Assembly (NCBI GenBank): GCA_021790895.1
Contig: JAJYFM010000009.1
Location: forward strand, 1-46,903
Length of the DNA: 46,903 bases
Source: a bacterium
GTDB lineage: Bacteria > Vulcanimicrobiota > Vulcanimicrobiia > Vulcanimicrobiales > Vulcanimicrobiaceae
Direction: 5' to 3'
Below, one piece after another: positions 1 to 8,548 of the stretch. The notes under the pieces are model-generated. The model was not told the DNA's origin. It did no database searches and worked only from the letters and a program-made list of their open reading frames with translations. The position numbers and the translations under genes were made by a program. Position 1 is the first letter of the stretch, and the number at the start of each line of letters is the position of its first letter.

Positions 1-4
1 TGCC

Positions 5-24
5 GAGGGCGAATGAAAGCCCTC
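5..24 (+). promoter_or_regulatory. Small hairpin directly before the ileS start
   Basis: GAGGGC (5-10) and GCCCTC (19-24) form a perfect 6-bp stem with an 8-nt loop, ending two bases before the ileS ATG. The only purine-rich Shine-Dalgarno-like bases near the start (GAGGG) lie in the 5' arm, so folding could hide them. The upstream sequence is outside the window, so I cannot say whether this is the end of a larger leader such as a T-box. Confidence 0.35.
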
Positions 25-26
25 CC

Positions 27-2798
27 ATGAACGACGCTTCGCGCGCGGATTATCGCGCTACCCTCAACCTTCCCGCTACCGATTTCCCCATGAAAGCGGA
101 GCTTCCCAAGCGCGAGCCGGCGCGCGTTGCGTGGTGGAACGAGCATCGCATTTACCAGCGCGCCCTCGAGCGCAACGCAAATGCCAAACCGTGGATTCTC
201 CACGACGGCCCGCCCTACGCCAACGGCGAGTTGCACATGGGACATTTTCTCAACATGGTGCTCAAAGACACGTTCGTCAAAATCGCGTTGCTGGAAGGGC
301 GCGCCGCACGTTTCGTTCCGGGCTGGGATATGCATGGGCTGCCCATCGAGTTGGAGACGCTCAAACATCTCGGCGTCAAGGATTTTCACGAGATCGATCC
401 GTTGGAGCTGCGCGCGAAATGCAAAGAGCGCGCGCTCTACTGGTTGGAGCGACAGGGCGCGACGCGCGAACGCATGGGCGTCTTCGCCGAGTTCGATCGC
501 CCGTACCGCACCGTCGATGCCGCGTTTGAAGCGACGATCGTCGACGCGCTCGCAACGCTCGCCGAACGCAAGCAACTCTATCGCGGTTTGCGCGCGACCC
601 TGTGGTGCATTCACGACGAAACGGCGCTCGCCGAAGCGGAGATCGAATACGAAACGAAGGTCTCGCCCTCGATCTACGTGCGCTTTCGCGCCGAGGGAGC
701 GCAGCGTGCAGATCTGCTCGCGCGTTTCGGCCTCACCGATGCTGAAAATACGCCGCTCTCGTTCCTGATTTGGACGACGACGCCGTGGACGCTGCCCGCC
801 AACGTCGCGGTTGCACTCCGCGCCGATGCTTCCTACGGGCTCTACCGCATCGGCGAGGAGAGCATCGTGGTCGCCGAGGCGCTCGCCGAACAAGCACTCG
901 GCGAGGCGTTCGCGCAGGCACATTTGCTTGCCGCCGTTCCGGGGAGTGCGATCGACGGAGCGCAGTTGCGTCACCCGTTCGCGCAACGCGATTCGGCGGT
1001 CGTGCTCGCCGATTACGTCGATCTCGAAACCGGAACCGGTGCGGTGCATACCGCCCCCGGGCACGGCGCCGACGATTTTGCGACCGGCGTCAAATACGAT
1101 CTGCCGATTCTCAACCCCGTCGACGCGTCGGGACACTTCACCGCCGAGGCGGCGCCCTACACCGGGATGCAGGTTTTCGAAGCGAACGAACGCATCGTCG
1201 CCGACCTGCGCGCGAGCGGCGCGCTCTGGCGCTTCGAGAGTTACTCGCACAGCTATCCGCATTGTTGGCGCTGTCACCAGCCGGTGATTTTCCGCGCGAC
1301 CGCGCAGTGGTTCATCGCGATGGATCAGAATCGGCTGCGAGCGCGCGCGGTCGAAGCCGCCGAGGGCGTCGCCTACGAGCCGGAGTGGGGGCGCGCGCGA
1401 CTCGTGCAGATGCTCGAGAATCATCCCGAATGGTGCATCTCGCGACAGCGCACGTGGGGCACGCCGATTCCGGCGCTTCTCTGCAAAGGCTGCAACGAGT
1501 CGTTGCTCGATCCGCGCGTCGCGCGCATCGCGGCGGCGCGTTTCCGCGAGGTTGGTGCCGACGCGTGGTGGTCCGAGCCGGTCGAACGCTTTCTGCCCGA
1601 GGGATTCCATTGCGAGCGCTGCGGCGGAACGGATTTCGAGAAAGAGCGCAACATCGTCGATATCTGGTTTGAATCGGGGGTGACGCATCTCGCGGTGCTC
1701 GGGCACGACGACACGCTGCCGTGGCCGAGCGATCTCGTGTTGGAGGGCGGCGACCAATATCGCGGATGGTTCCGGAGTTCGATCGTCACCGCCGTCGCGC
1801 TGCAAGGGCACGCGCCCTATCGTTGCGTGGTGAAGAACGGTTGGGTGAACGACGAACAGGGTCGCCCGATGAGTAAATCGCGCGGCACGGGTATCGATGC
1901 GCGCGACGCGATGGCAACCTACGGCGCCGACGTGCTGCGGCTCTGGTCGGCATCGGTGGAGTTCGTCGACGACGTGCGCTTCGGGCCGAACGTCGTCGAA
2001 CAGGTCGCGCGCGTCTATCGCAACATCCGCAACCGCATTCGGTTCATCCTCGGGAATATCGCCGATCTCACCCCCGAGACGATCGTCGAACCCGCGGAGA
2101 TGCTCCCACTCGATCGTCTTGCCTGCAGCGTCACCGATGCATTCGTTACCGATGTGCGCGCGCGGTACGCGGCGTTCGGCATTCACGACGCCTATCTCGC
2201 CATCGTTGCGTTTGAGAGCGAGATGTCGGGGCTTGCATTCGATGCCTGGAAAGATCCGCTCTACTCGGGGCGGCGCGATGGAGCGCGGCGCCGAAGCGCG
2301 CAATCGGCGCTCTTCTATCTGCTGCGCGGTTTCCTCACCGTGCTCGCGCCGTTGCTGCCGTTTACGGCGGAGGAGGCGTGGCAGTCGCTCTCGCCGGCAC
2401 TGCGCGGCGAGCGCGAGAGTGTTTTCGCGCTGCGATTCGCCGACGAACACCGCGTGACGAACGCCGACGATCTCGCGCTCTGGGAGCAACTGCGCGCGTT
2501 ACGTTCGCAGGTCGCGGCATCGGCTTCGCCGCGCGATTACGAAGCGGCGGTCGACCTCTACGCCTCCGGCGAACACGTCGATGCGCTCGCGGCGCTCGGC
2601 GATACCTTACGGGAAGCATTGATCGTCTCGGAGGTGCGCCTGCATCGCGATGCGGAGGCGCAGAATCCGCGCCTCACGATCGGGGCTGCGAGCGGAGCGA
2701 AGTGCGCGCGCTGTTGGAAGTTCCGCGATCTGCACGAAGGCGACGCGCGCGGCGCGATCTGCGACGACTGCGAGCGCGCGATTAGCGCGCCGACGTAA
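27..2798 (+). CDS. ileS: Isoleucyl-tRNA synthetase
   Basis: Class I aminoacyl-tRNA synthetase that charges tRNA-Ile in the cytoplasm, with an editing domain against valine. The protein has 923 residues, a normal length. The N-terminus matches the family pattern (TLNLPATDFPM). The class I signature reads HMGH near residue 70, and the second signature MSKSRG begins near residue 615. A C-terminal zinc ribbon is visible as CARCW (Cys893, Cys896) and CDDC near the end, typical of bacterial-type IleRS. The ATG at 27 is preferred because it keeps the conserved N-terminal extension. The gene converges on tgt and overlaps its 3' end by 17 bp. In many bacteria ileS sits beside lspA and rluD; here those genes are close by but on the opposite strand. 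Confidence 0.97.
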   Translation: MNDASRADYRATLNLPATDFPMKAELPKREPARVAWWNEHRIYQRALERNANAKPWILHDGPPYANGELHMGHFLNMVLKDTFVKIALLEGRAARFVPGWDMHGLPIELETLKHLGVKDFHEIDPLELRAKCKERALYWLERQGATRERMGVFAEFDRPYRTVDAAFEATIVDALATLAERKQLYRGLRATLWCIHDETALAEAEIEYETKVSPSIYVRFRAEGAQRADLLARFGLTDAENTPLSFLIWTTTPWTLPANVAVALRADASYGLYRIGEESIVVAEALAEQALGEAFAQAHLLAAVPGSAIDGAQLRHPFAQRDSAVVLADYVDLETGTGAVHTAPGHGADDFATGVKYDLPILNPVDASGHFTAEAAPYTGMQVFEANERIVADLRASGALWRFESYSHSYPHCWRCHQPVIFRATAQWFIAMDQNRLRARAVEAAEGVAYEPEWGRARLVQMLENHPEWCISRQRTWGTPIPALLCKGCNESLLDPRVARIAAARFREVGADAWWSEPVERFLPEGFHCERCGGTDFEKERNIVDIWFESGVTHLAVLGHDDTLPWPSDLVLEGGDQYRGWFRSSIVTAVALQGHAPYRCVVKNGWVNDEQGRPMSKSRGTGIDARDAMATYGADVLRLWSASVEFVDDVRFGPNVVEQVARVYRNIRNRIRFILGNIADLTPETIVEPAEMLPLDRLACSVTDAFVTDVRARYAAFGIHDAYLAIVAFESEMSGLAFDAWKDPLYSGRRDGARRRSAQSALFYLLRGFLTVLAPLLPFTAEEAWQSLSPALRGERESVFALRFADEHRVTNADDLALWEQLRALRSQVAASASPRDYEAAVDLYASGEHVDALAALGDTLREALIVSEVRLHRDAEAQNPRLTIGAASGAKCARCWKFRDLHEGDARGAICDDCERAISAPT

Positions 2799-3891
2799 GC
2801 TCGGCGAAGAGCGCGTCGCGCCACGCCGGCCAGGCGTCGCGCTCGATCGCGTCGCGCGCTTCGGCCATGAGTGCGTGCAACAACGCGACGTTGTGATACG
2901 AGAGCAATTGCGGCCCGAGCATCTCGCCGGCACGAAAAAGATGGCAGAGATAGGCGCGCGTATAGGTGGTGCAGACCATGCACGTACAGCGCGGATCGAC
3001 GGGGGTGAAATCGCGAATGTAGGCCGCGTTGCGGATATTGAACTCACCGGAGCGCGTCATCGCGCGCGCGTTCCGCCCGCAACGCGTCGGATAGACGCAG
3101 TCGAACATATCGATGCCGCAGTCGACCGCGACCGCGATATCGGCGACGGTGCCGATGCCCATGATGTAGCGTGGTTTTTCGACGGGGAGCAACGCGGCGG
3201 TAAAGCGCGCCATCCGCTCCATCTCATCGCGCGTCTCTCCGACCGAGAGCCCGCCGATTGCGTAGCCGGGAAGATCGAGGGCGACGAGTTCGCGCGCGCT
3301 GCGCTCGCGGAGCCGTTCGTCGAGCCCACCTTGCACGATGGCGAAGAGTTGCGTTCGATCGCTCGCGCGGCGCGCTTCGGCGCCGCGTTGCGCCCAGGAG
3401 CTCGTCATCGCGACCGCCGCTTCAAGCTCCTCGCCGCTCGCCGGTAACTTCACGCAGACATCGAGTTGCATGGCGATGTCGACACCGATCGCTTCTTGAA
3501 ACTCAACGCTATCTTCGGGAGTGAAGCGGTGCGTGCTGCCGTCGAGATGCGATTTGAAGGTGACGCCGTCGGGATCGAGTTTGCGGCGATCCTGTAACGA
3601 AAAAACTTGGAAGCCGCCCGAATCGGTGAGAATCGGTCCATTCCACGCCATAAAACGGTGTAGCCCACCGGCGGCGAGGAGCGTATCGCGCCCCGGGCGC
3701 AGCCGCAGATGGTAAGCGTTCGCTAGCAAAATCTGCGTTCCGGATTCGCGGAGCTCGCGCGGCTGCAGCCCTTTGACGCTCGCCGCCGTTCCGACCGGCA
3801 TAAAGGTCGGCGTCTCGACGCTTCCGTGCGCGAGCGTGAGGCGGGCGCGGCGCGCGCTGCCGGAGCGTGCGAGGAGTTCGAAGCCGCTCAC
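2782..3891 (-). CDS. tgt: tRNA-guanine transglycosylase
   Basis: Exchanges the guanine at position 34 of GUN-anticodon tRNAs for the queuosine precursor preQ1. Visible features are the substrate-binding motif DSGGFQVFSL, the catalytic aspartate region FDCVYPTR, and the zinc site CTCMVC followed by a histidine about 25 residues later. I start it at the GTG at 3891-3889, giving 369 residues. That GTG overlaps the TGA of rluD (GTGA), a typical coupling, and starts just before the conserved FELL segment. The longer frame reaching 3999 would add a low-quality arginine-rich stretch inside rluD. It is the last gene of the ccdA-lspA-rluD-tgt operon and overlaps ileS tail to tail. No other queuosine genes are in view. 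Confidence 0.95.
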   Translation of the reverse strand: MSGFELLARSGSARRARLTLAHGSVETPTFMPVGTAASVKGLQPRELRESGTQILLANAYHLRLRPGRDTLLAAGGLHRFMAWNGPILTDSGGFQVFSLQDRRKLDPDGVTFKSHLDGSTHRFTPEDSVEFQEAIGVDIAMQLDVCVKLPASGEELEAAVAMTSSWAQRGAEARRASDRTQLFAIVQGGLDERLRERSARELVALDLPGYAIGGLSVGETRDEMERMARFTAALLPVEKPRYIMGIGTVADIAVAVDCGIDMFDCVYPTRCGRNARAMTRSGEFNIRNAAYIRDFTPVDPRCTCMVCTTYTRAYLCHLFRAGEMLGPQLLSYHNVALLHALMAEARDAIERDAWPAWRDALFAELTSAR

Positions 3892-4787
3892 GATTCGTGT
3901 GCGGCGAGATGCGCGCGCACCGCTGCGTACGCCGGCGGCGGCGCCGCTTCGAATGCGAGTTCGACGTGCGTGCGTGGGTGAGCGAAGGAGAGTCGCCACG
4001 CGTGGAGCGCCTGCCCGGGAAGCGGCGAGCCGGGAACGCTGCGCCCGTACACGGGGTCGTTGTAGATCGGGTGATGCATCGCCGCGCAGTGGACGCGAAT
4101 TTGATGCGTGCGCCCGGTCTCTAAGCGGAATCGCAGCTCGCTGTGGCGCGCGAAGCGTTCGACGACTTCGTAATGCGTGATCGCGCGGCGTCCGTCGCGC
4201 GTGACGATATATTTCAGTCGGTTGTGCGGCTCGCGCCCGATCGGTCCGTCGAGCGTTCCGCGGTCGAACTCCGGCGTGCCGTGCACCAAGCCGAGATATT
4301 CGCGCGAAATGCGACGTGCTTTCATCGCGATGCCGAGCCCCGAGAGCGCCTCGGGGGTCTTCGCGATAACGAGCAGCCCCGAGGTATCGCGGTCGAGGCG
4401 ATGGACGAGGCCGGGGCGCAGCGCATCTCCGGGAAGCGTGCCGAGATAGCCGAGTAATGCGTTCACCAGCGTTCCGTTGCGCGTGCCGTGCGCGGGGTGC
4501 GTTACCATGCCGGCGGCCTTATCGACGACGAGCAGATCCTCGTCTTCGTAGATAATCGCGAGATCGATGCGTTCGGGCGCCGCGACGAGCGGCGTCGCTT
4601 CGGCGAGTTCGTAGTCGAGGATGTCGCCTTCGACGAGCTGACGGCTCGCGCGCGCGGGTTCGTCGTTGACGCGCACCGCGCCGCTGCGAATCGCCTCGGC
4701 TACTCGCGAACGCGGTGCGGCGGCGTGCCGCGCGATGGTGACGTCGAGACGAGCGCCCGCCTCGTCAGGTGCGACGACGTGACGCAA
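3888..4787 (-). CDS. rluD: Large-subunit rRNA pseudouridine synthase, RluD family
   Basis: Converts uridines of 23S rRNA (helix 69 in the RluD branch) to pseudouridine. The protein has 299 residues. An N-terminal S4 RNA-binding domain (about residues 10-70, with RVNDEPARASRQLVEGD) is followed by the catalytic domain carrying HRLDRDTSGLLVIAKT, whose aspartate is the nucleophile. The start overlaps the end of lspA by 23 bp and its stop overlaps the tgt start. The lspA-rluD order is the classic bacterial arrangement. Sequence alone does not fully separate RluD from RluC-like paralogues, so the exact target uridines are inferred from family and context. Confidence 0.92.
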   Translation of the reverse strand: MRHVVAPDEAGARLDVTIARHAAAPRSRVAEAIRSGAVRVNDEPARASRQLVEGDILDYELAEATPLVAAPERIDLAIIYEDEDLLVVDKAAGMVTHPAHGTRNGTLVNALLGYLGTLPGDALRPGLVHRLDRDTSGLLVIAKTPEALSGLGIAMKARRISREYLGLVHGTPEFDRGTLDGPIGREPHNRLKYIVTRDGRRAITHYEVVERFARHSELRFRLETGRTHQIRVHCAAMHHPIYNDPVYGRSVPGSPLPGQALHAWRLSFAHPRTHVELAFEAAPPPAYAAVRAHLAAHES

Positions 4788-5247
4788 GGAGGCTCGACAG
4801 GAGAAGCAGCGCGACGCCGACGGTCACGCACGAATCGCCGATATTGAAGATGTTCGGCCAGACGCGATAGAAATCAATGAAATCGACGACGTAGCCAAAA
4901 TGGATGCGGTCGACGATATTGCCGATTGCGCCGCCGACGATGAGGCCGAATGCCAAGCGGACGAGCCGCGAATGCGCCGCCGCCTCGCGAAAGCTGACCC
5001 AAAAGAGCACGAGCACGACCACCGCCATCGCGATGAGCAGCGTGGCATTGCTGCCGAAGAGCCCGAACGCGCCGTGATAGTTTCGTTCGTAGGTCCAGCG
5101 CAGCAGGTGCGGGATTGCAACCCGACTTTCGTTAGGGAGCAACGATTGCTGCACGAGGCGTTTGGTGTATTGATCGAGCGCGAAGGCAACGATGGCGACG
5201 ACCGAGATGGCGAGCGCAGCGGTGCTAGATTTTTGGTGCTGGGACAA
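4765..5247 (-). CDS. lspA: Lipoprotein signal peptidase II
   Basis: Aspartyl protease of the inner membrane that removes signal peptides from diacylated prolipoproteins. It has four predicted membrane helices and the two conserved catalytic blocks: IGNIVDR (with its Asn and Asp) and VVDFIDF (second catalytic Asp). I place the start at the TTG at 5247-5245, giving 160 residues, the usual family length. The open frame continues upstream but only through an arginine/serine-rich shadow of ccdA, and no ATG or GTG lies between it and the first helix. The start lies inside the last codons of ccdA and the end overlaps rluD. Its partner lgt, which adds the lipid first, is transcribed divergently from 6028. 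Confidence 0.93.
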   Translation of the reverse strand: MSQHQKSSTAALAISVVAIVAFALDQYTKRLVQQSLLPNESRVAIPHLLRWTYERNYHGAFGLFGSNATLLIAMAVVVLVLFWVSFREAAAHSRLVRLAFGLIVGGAIGNIVDRIHFGYVVDFIDFYRVWPNIFNIGDSCVTVGVALLLLSSLLASRRRT

Positions 5248-5962
5248 ACTGATAAAATACTCCGGCGATAGTGAGGAAAGCGTCGTTGACGAGCACGAGC
5301 CCGACGAGAACCATGAACGCTCCGGCGGTGAATTCAATTGCGGGAATGAAGCGTTTGATACGGTCGAGCAGCGGTAGAACCAAGCCGATCGCCACCGCGG
5401 TTGCAAAGAACGGTACGGCGAGCCCCGCGGAATAGACGACGAGCAACCAAGCGGCTTGGAGCGTCTGTTGCTGCGACGCCAGCGCGAGAATGCCTGCGAG
5501 AATCGGCCCGATACAGGGCGACCAACCCGCCGCGAAGGCGATCCCGACGACGAACGAGGTGAGCAGGGATCGCGGGCGGCTCCCGGCGACGTGCGCGCGG
5601 GTATCCATCATCAGCAGCGGAATGCGGAGCAGCCCCATCATGTGCAGCCCGAGCACGACGACCACCGCGCCGCCGATCTCGGCGACGAGCGTGCGGTTCG
5701 CCGCGAGCGCCCCGCCGAGCGCGCTCGCCGAGATTCCCAGCAGCGTGAAGACCACCGTGAAGCCCAGGATGAAGGCGAGCGCATGCGTCATCGCTCGCGC
5801 GCGGAGTGCAGGGGCCGCCTCTTCGGCGCGGAGTTCCTCGAGGCTCGCTCCCGTCAAAAAGGATAGATAGGCCGGCACCAGCGGGAGGACGCATGGCGAG
5901 ACGAAGGAAACGAAGCCCGCGAGGAACGCGAGGCCGACGCTGATATGCGCAGTCGTGTTCAC
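5225..5962 (-). CDS. ccdA: CcdA-type cytochrome c biogenesis / thiol-disulfide transporter
   Basis: Polytopic membrane protein that carries reducing equivalents from cytoplasmic thioredoxin to thiol proteins outside the membrane, for example for cytochrome c maturation. Both signature cysteine motifs are visible: FVSPCVLPLVPAYLSFLTG in the first helix and GWSPCIGPILAGILALA in the fourth, within six predicted helices. The GTG at 5962-5960 gives 245 residues, the normal CcdA length, and starts right before helix 1. The longer frame to 6061 adds unconserved sequence that overlaps the lgt promoter side. It heads the ccdA-lspA-rluD-tgt operon. No ResA, ResB or CcsB partner is in the window. Confidence 0.9.
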   Translation of the reverse strand: MNTTAHISVGLAFLAGFVSFVSPCVLPLVPAYLSFLTGASLEELRAEEAAPALRARAMTHALAFILGFTVVFTLLGISASALGGALAANRTLVAEIGGAVVVVLGLHMMGLLRIPLLMMDTRAHVAGSRPRSLLTSFVVGIAFAAGWSPCIGPILAGILALASQQQTLQAAWLLVVYSAGLAVPFFATAVAIGLVLPLLDRIKRFIPAIEFTAGAFMVLVGLVLVNDAFLTIAGVFYQFVPAPKI

Positions 5963-6027
5963 GTACGCCCCTATTGTACGACGGCGGCTCGCGCGGGCCT
6001 GTAGAGGCATCGCCACAGAAGGACTAC
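5963..6027. promoter_or_regulatory. Divergent ccdA/lgt promoter region
   Basis: These 65 bp separate the divergent ccdA and lgt starts. On the minus strand TACAAT stands 10 bases before the ccdA GTG, a plausible -10 box that would give a nearly leaderless transcript. On the plus strand AGAAGGA (6016-6022) is a good ribosome binding site for lgt. I see no convincing -35 hexamer on either strand. Confidence 0.3.
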
Positions 6028-6897
6028 ATGCAACACTGGTTTGTCTACCCGAATATTTCACCGATTGCGTTTCGCCTCGGGCCGATCGCGGTGCATTGGT
6101 ACGGCATTGCGTACCTGCTGGGATTCATCGCGGTCTATTTCTGGATGGCGCGCCCGATCGGGCGGCGGCGTCTCGGCTTAACCGCCAACGAGATTCAAGA
6201 TTTCCTCGTCTACGCGCTCATCGGCGTGCTCGTCGGCGGGCGAGCGCTCTTCGATATCGCCGATATGATTACGTGTCGGCAGGATATCTCGCGCGTGCAA
6301 TCCTGTCACACCGTCGCACAATACTTTTCGCATCCGATTCTCTTTGTCGCCGTGTGGCAGGGTGGGATGGCCTTCCACGGCGGGCTGATCGGCGTCGTCA
6401 TTGCGATTTTCTTATTCTTGCGCAAGCACCCGCACCTGAAGTTCCTCGTCCTCGGCGACGAAGTGGTGATGATGCTGCCGATCGGTATCACGATCACGCG
6501 CATGGTGAATTTCATCAACGACGAGCTGTGGGGACGCATCTGCCGCCCCGACCATCCGTGGTGCATGATTCCCGGCGACACGCTGCAGTGGGGCAATCAG
6601 TATCGCCACCCGTCGCAAATTTACGAAGGAATTCTCGACATCGCGACGTTGCCGATCTTGCTGTTGCTCTACCGGCGCAAGCCCGCCGACGGCGTCGTCG
6701 GTTGGACCTGGTTCATGCTCTATGGCATTGCGCGCAGCATCGCCGAGATTTGGCGGTCGCCGGGAATTCTTTTCCTCGGCCTCACCGGTGGGCAGTTGCT
6801 GGCGGTACCGATGATCTTCATCGGTGCGGCCGGGATCTGGTGGTCGGTGAAGCGCGGCGAGCGTACCGAGGAGAGTCTTCCGACGCGTGCTGGCTGA
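6028..6897 (+). CDS. lgt: Prolipoprotein diacylglyceryl transferase
   Basis: Inner-membrane enzyme that moves diacylglycerol from phosphatidylglycerol to the lipobox cysteine of prolipoproteins, the step before LspA. The protein has 289 residues with about seven membrane helices. Family features include the early HWYGIAYLLGF block, the GGRALFD region, the GGMAFHGGLIG block and the Lgt signature region GITITRMVNFINDELWG. The ATG at 6028 is chosen for its ribosome binding site AGAAGGA five bases upstream; the open frame begins earlier at 5974. A loop between helices carries four cysteines (TCRQ, QSCH, ICRP, PWCM), which are not usual Lgt residues and could form disulfides. It leads the lgt-yggS-sepF-divIVA-leuB operon and overlaps yggS by 11 bp. 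Confidence 0.95.
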   Translation: MQHWFVYPNISPIAFRLGPIAVHWYGIAYLLGFIAVYFWMARPIGRRRLGLTANEIQDFLVYALIGVLVGGRALFDIADMITCRQDISRVQSCHTVAQYFSHPILFVAVWQGGMAFHGGLIGVVIAIFLFLRKHPHLKFLVLGDEVVMMLPIGITITRMVNFINDELWGRICRPDHPWCMIPGDTLQWGNQYRHPSQIYEGILDIATLPILLLLYRRKPADGVVGWTWFMLYGIARSIAEIWRSPGILFLGLTGGQLLAVPMIFIGAAGIWWSVKRGERTEESLPTRAG

Positions 6898-7555
6898 ACG
6901 CGTCGCGGCAATGCGCGCCGAGATCGAGCGCGAACTCGTCGCGTGCGGCCGCGCGCCGGAGAGTCTAGCGATCCTCGCGGTCAGTAAGAAGCAGCCGCTC
7001 GCGGCGATTCGCGAGGCGTACGCCGCCGGGCTGCGCCTCTTCGGGGAAAACTATCTGCAAGAAGCCGCCGAGAAGTTCACCCCGCTGCGCGAGGAGGGGC
7101 TCGCGCCCCAGCTCCACTTCATCGGCCACCTGCAGAGCAATAAGGCGGCGAAGATCGCGGCGCTCGTCGATTGCGTGCAGTCGGTCGATCGCGAGGAGGC
7201 GGCGATCGCCCTGGGACGCGGGGCGGAGCGGGCGGGGCGTACCCTGCCGGTGCTGCTCCAACTCAATATCTCGCCGAGCGAGCGCTTCGGTTGCCTTCCC
7301 GACGAAGCGCCGCGGCTCGCCGAACGCATCCGCGCCCAAGCACACCTCCGCCTCGACGGGGTGATGGCGGTCGGCCCCATTACCGCCGACCGCGGAGCGA
7401 TTTCGGCCGCTTTCGAGCAGGCCGCAAAGACGTTCGCGCTCGTTGGTGGAACAACACTCTCGATCGGCATGTCGGGCGATTGGCGGGAGGCGGTTCGCGC
7501 GGGTTCGACGATGCTGCGTATCGGGAGCGCGCTCTTCGGCGCACGACCGAGCTGA
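6887..7555 (+). CDS. yggS: YggS/PROSC-family PLP-binding homeostasis protein
   Basis: Cytoplasmic protein that binds pyridoxal 5'-phosphate and keeps vitamin B6 and amino-acid pools balanced; no enzymatic activity is established for the family. The protein has 222 residues in a single alanine-racemase-like TIM barrel. The PLP lysine is in LAVSKKQP, and other conserved blocks are FGENYLQEA, HFIGHLQSNK and LSIGMSGDW. The GTG start at 6887 lies inside lgt. yggS directly before sepF is a widely conserved arrangement in bacteria that divide with SepF, so this neighbourhood is expected. Confidence 0.95.
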   Translation: MLAERVAAMRAEIERELVACGRAPESLAILAVSKKQPLAAIREAYAAGLRLFGENYLQEAAEKFTPLREEGLAPQLHFIGHLQSNKAAKIAALVDCVQSVDREEAAIALGRGAERAGRTLPVLLQLNISPSERFGCLPDEAPRLAERIRAQAHLRLDGVMAVGPITADRGAISAAFEQAAKTFALVGGTTLSIGMSGDWREAVRAGSTMLRIGSALFGARPS

Positions 7556-7557
7556 CG

Positions 7558-7567
7558 AAGGAGGTGA
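7558..7567 (+). promoter_or_regulatory. Full-length Shine-Dalgarno sequence of sepF
   Basis: AAGGAGGTGA is a perfect ten-base complement to the 3' end of 16S rRNA, four bases before the GTG at 7572. Most genes here have weaker sites, so this one fixes the sepF start and suggests high translation. Confidence 0.8.
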
Positions 7568-7571
7568 CGAG

Positions 7572-7994
7572 GTGAGCGTTTTTCAAAGAATCGGTTCGTT
7601 CTTCTCCGTACGCGAAGAGGAAGAAGAGTATTTCGACGAGGAGCCGGCGCATTCGCGCGTCGTGCCGATCGCGCACGGGGCTCAGGCGCAGCGGCGCAAC
7701 GGTACCGAAGTCAGCGTGTATTCGCCGCGCTCGTACCAAGATGTCGTCGAGATCGCCGACGCTTTGCGTTCGCGTCAAGTCGTCATCGTCAATTTGCAGA
7801 ACGCCGACCGCGCGCTCTTACAGCGCGTCGTCGATTTTACTTCCGGTGTCGCCTACACGATCGACGGCAAGATGCAGAAGCTTGCCGAGGCGATGTATCT
7901 CATCGTTCCCGCCGGTATCACCGTCAATGCCGCCGGGCTGCGCGAATCGATGGGCGCCGACGGTGGGCTCGATTTTATGGTGAATAGGGGATAA
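7572..7994 (+). CDS. sepF: Cell division protein SepF
   Basis: Cytoplasmic division protein that polymerises into rings, binds FtsZ and anchors it to the membrane by an N-terminal amphipathic helix. The GTG at 7572 after a perfect Shine-Dalgarno sequence gives 140 residues. The N-terminus (SVFQRIGSFFSV) can form the membrane helix, followed by an acidic linker EEEEEYFDEE. The SepF core runs from about residue 50 to 135 with YSPRSYQDVVEIADALRS and VVDFTSGVAYTIDGK. The longer frame from 7443 is the shadow of yggS. yggS lies upstream and divIVA two bases downstream; ftsZ is not in the window. Confidence 0.93.
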   Translation: MSVFQRIGSFFSVREEEEEYFDEEPAHSRVVPIAHGAQAQRRNGTEVSVYSPRSYQDVVEIADALRSRQVVIVNLQNADRALLQRVVDFTSGVAYTIDGKMQKLAEAMYLIVPAGITVNAAGLRESMGADGGLDFMVNRG

Positions 7995-7996
7995 GC

Positions 7997-8545
7997 ATGG
8001 AAAAAATCACGCCGATCGATATCCAACATAAGGAATTCAAGCGCGCGCTTCAGGGATACGACCGTACCGATGTCGACCGTTTTCTCGACGAGATCATCGA
8101 AACGCTTGAGGACTACGCGCAGGAACGGGTCGCGTTGCAGACGGAGATCGCCGATCTCAAAGAACGCATCTCGCATTTTAAAGCGATGGAAGAATCGTTG
8201 CAAAACACCTTGGTGCTCGCGCAGCGCACCGCCGATGAAGTGAAGGCCTCGGCGCATAAAGAGGCCGACCTCATTCGGGCGCAAGCGCGCATCGCGGCGG
8301 AGCGCGAAGTCGCCGGCTTCAACGATGCGATCGCCGAGGTTCGTCGCGAAGAGCAGCGTGCGCGCGAGCACGCCGAAAAAGTGAAGAGCGAACTCCGAAG
8401 CCTTCTTACCACGCATCTGGCGCTGCTCGACCGGACGCCGAATAACGGCATCGCCCCAACCGTCGTCGCCGAGAGCGTCACGGTGATAGATGAAGAAGCT
8501 CCGCAACTGCTGAGCGACGATACCACGCGCATTACGGTGTATTAA
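7997..8545 (+). CDS. divIVA: DivIVA-domain protein
   Basis: Coiled-coil protein that senses negative membrane curvature and marks septa or poles. It has 182 residues. The N-terminal DivIVA lipid-binding domain is clear: ITPIDIQHKEFKRALQGYDRTDVDRFLDEI. A coiled coil rich in Glu, Ala and Arg follows from about residue 30 to 140 (including the LAQRTADEVKASAHKEAD segment typical of the family), then a short unconserved tail. It starts 2 bp after the sepF stop behind GGGGAT. The pair sepF-divIVA suggests Gram-positive-style septum placement even though the cell envelope type cannot be read from this window. Confidence 0.93.
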   Translation: MEKITPIDIQHKEFKRALQGYDRTDVDRFLDEIIETLEDYAQERVALQTEIADLKERISHFKAMEESLQNTLVLAQRTADEVKASAHKEADLIRAQARIAAEREVAGFNDAIAEVRREEQRAREHAEKVKSELRSLLTTHLALLDRTPNNGIAPTVVAESVTVIDEEAPQLLSDDTTRITVY

Positions 8546-8548
8546 AAC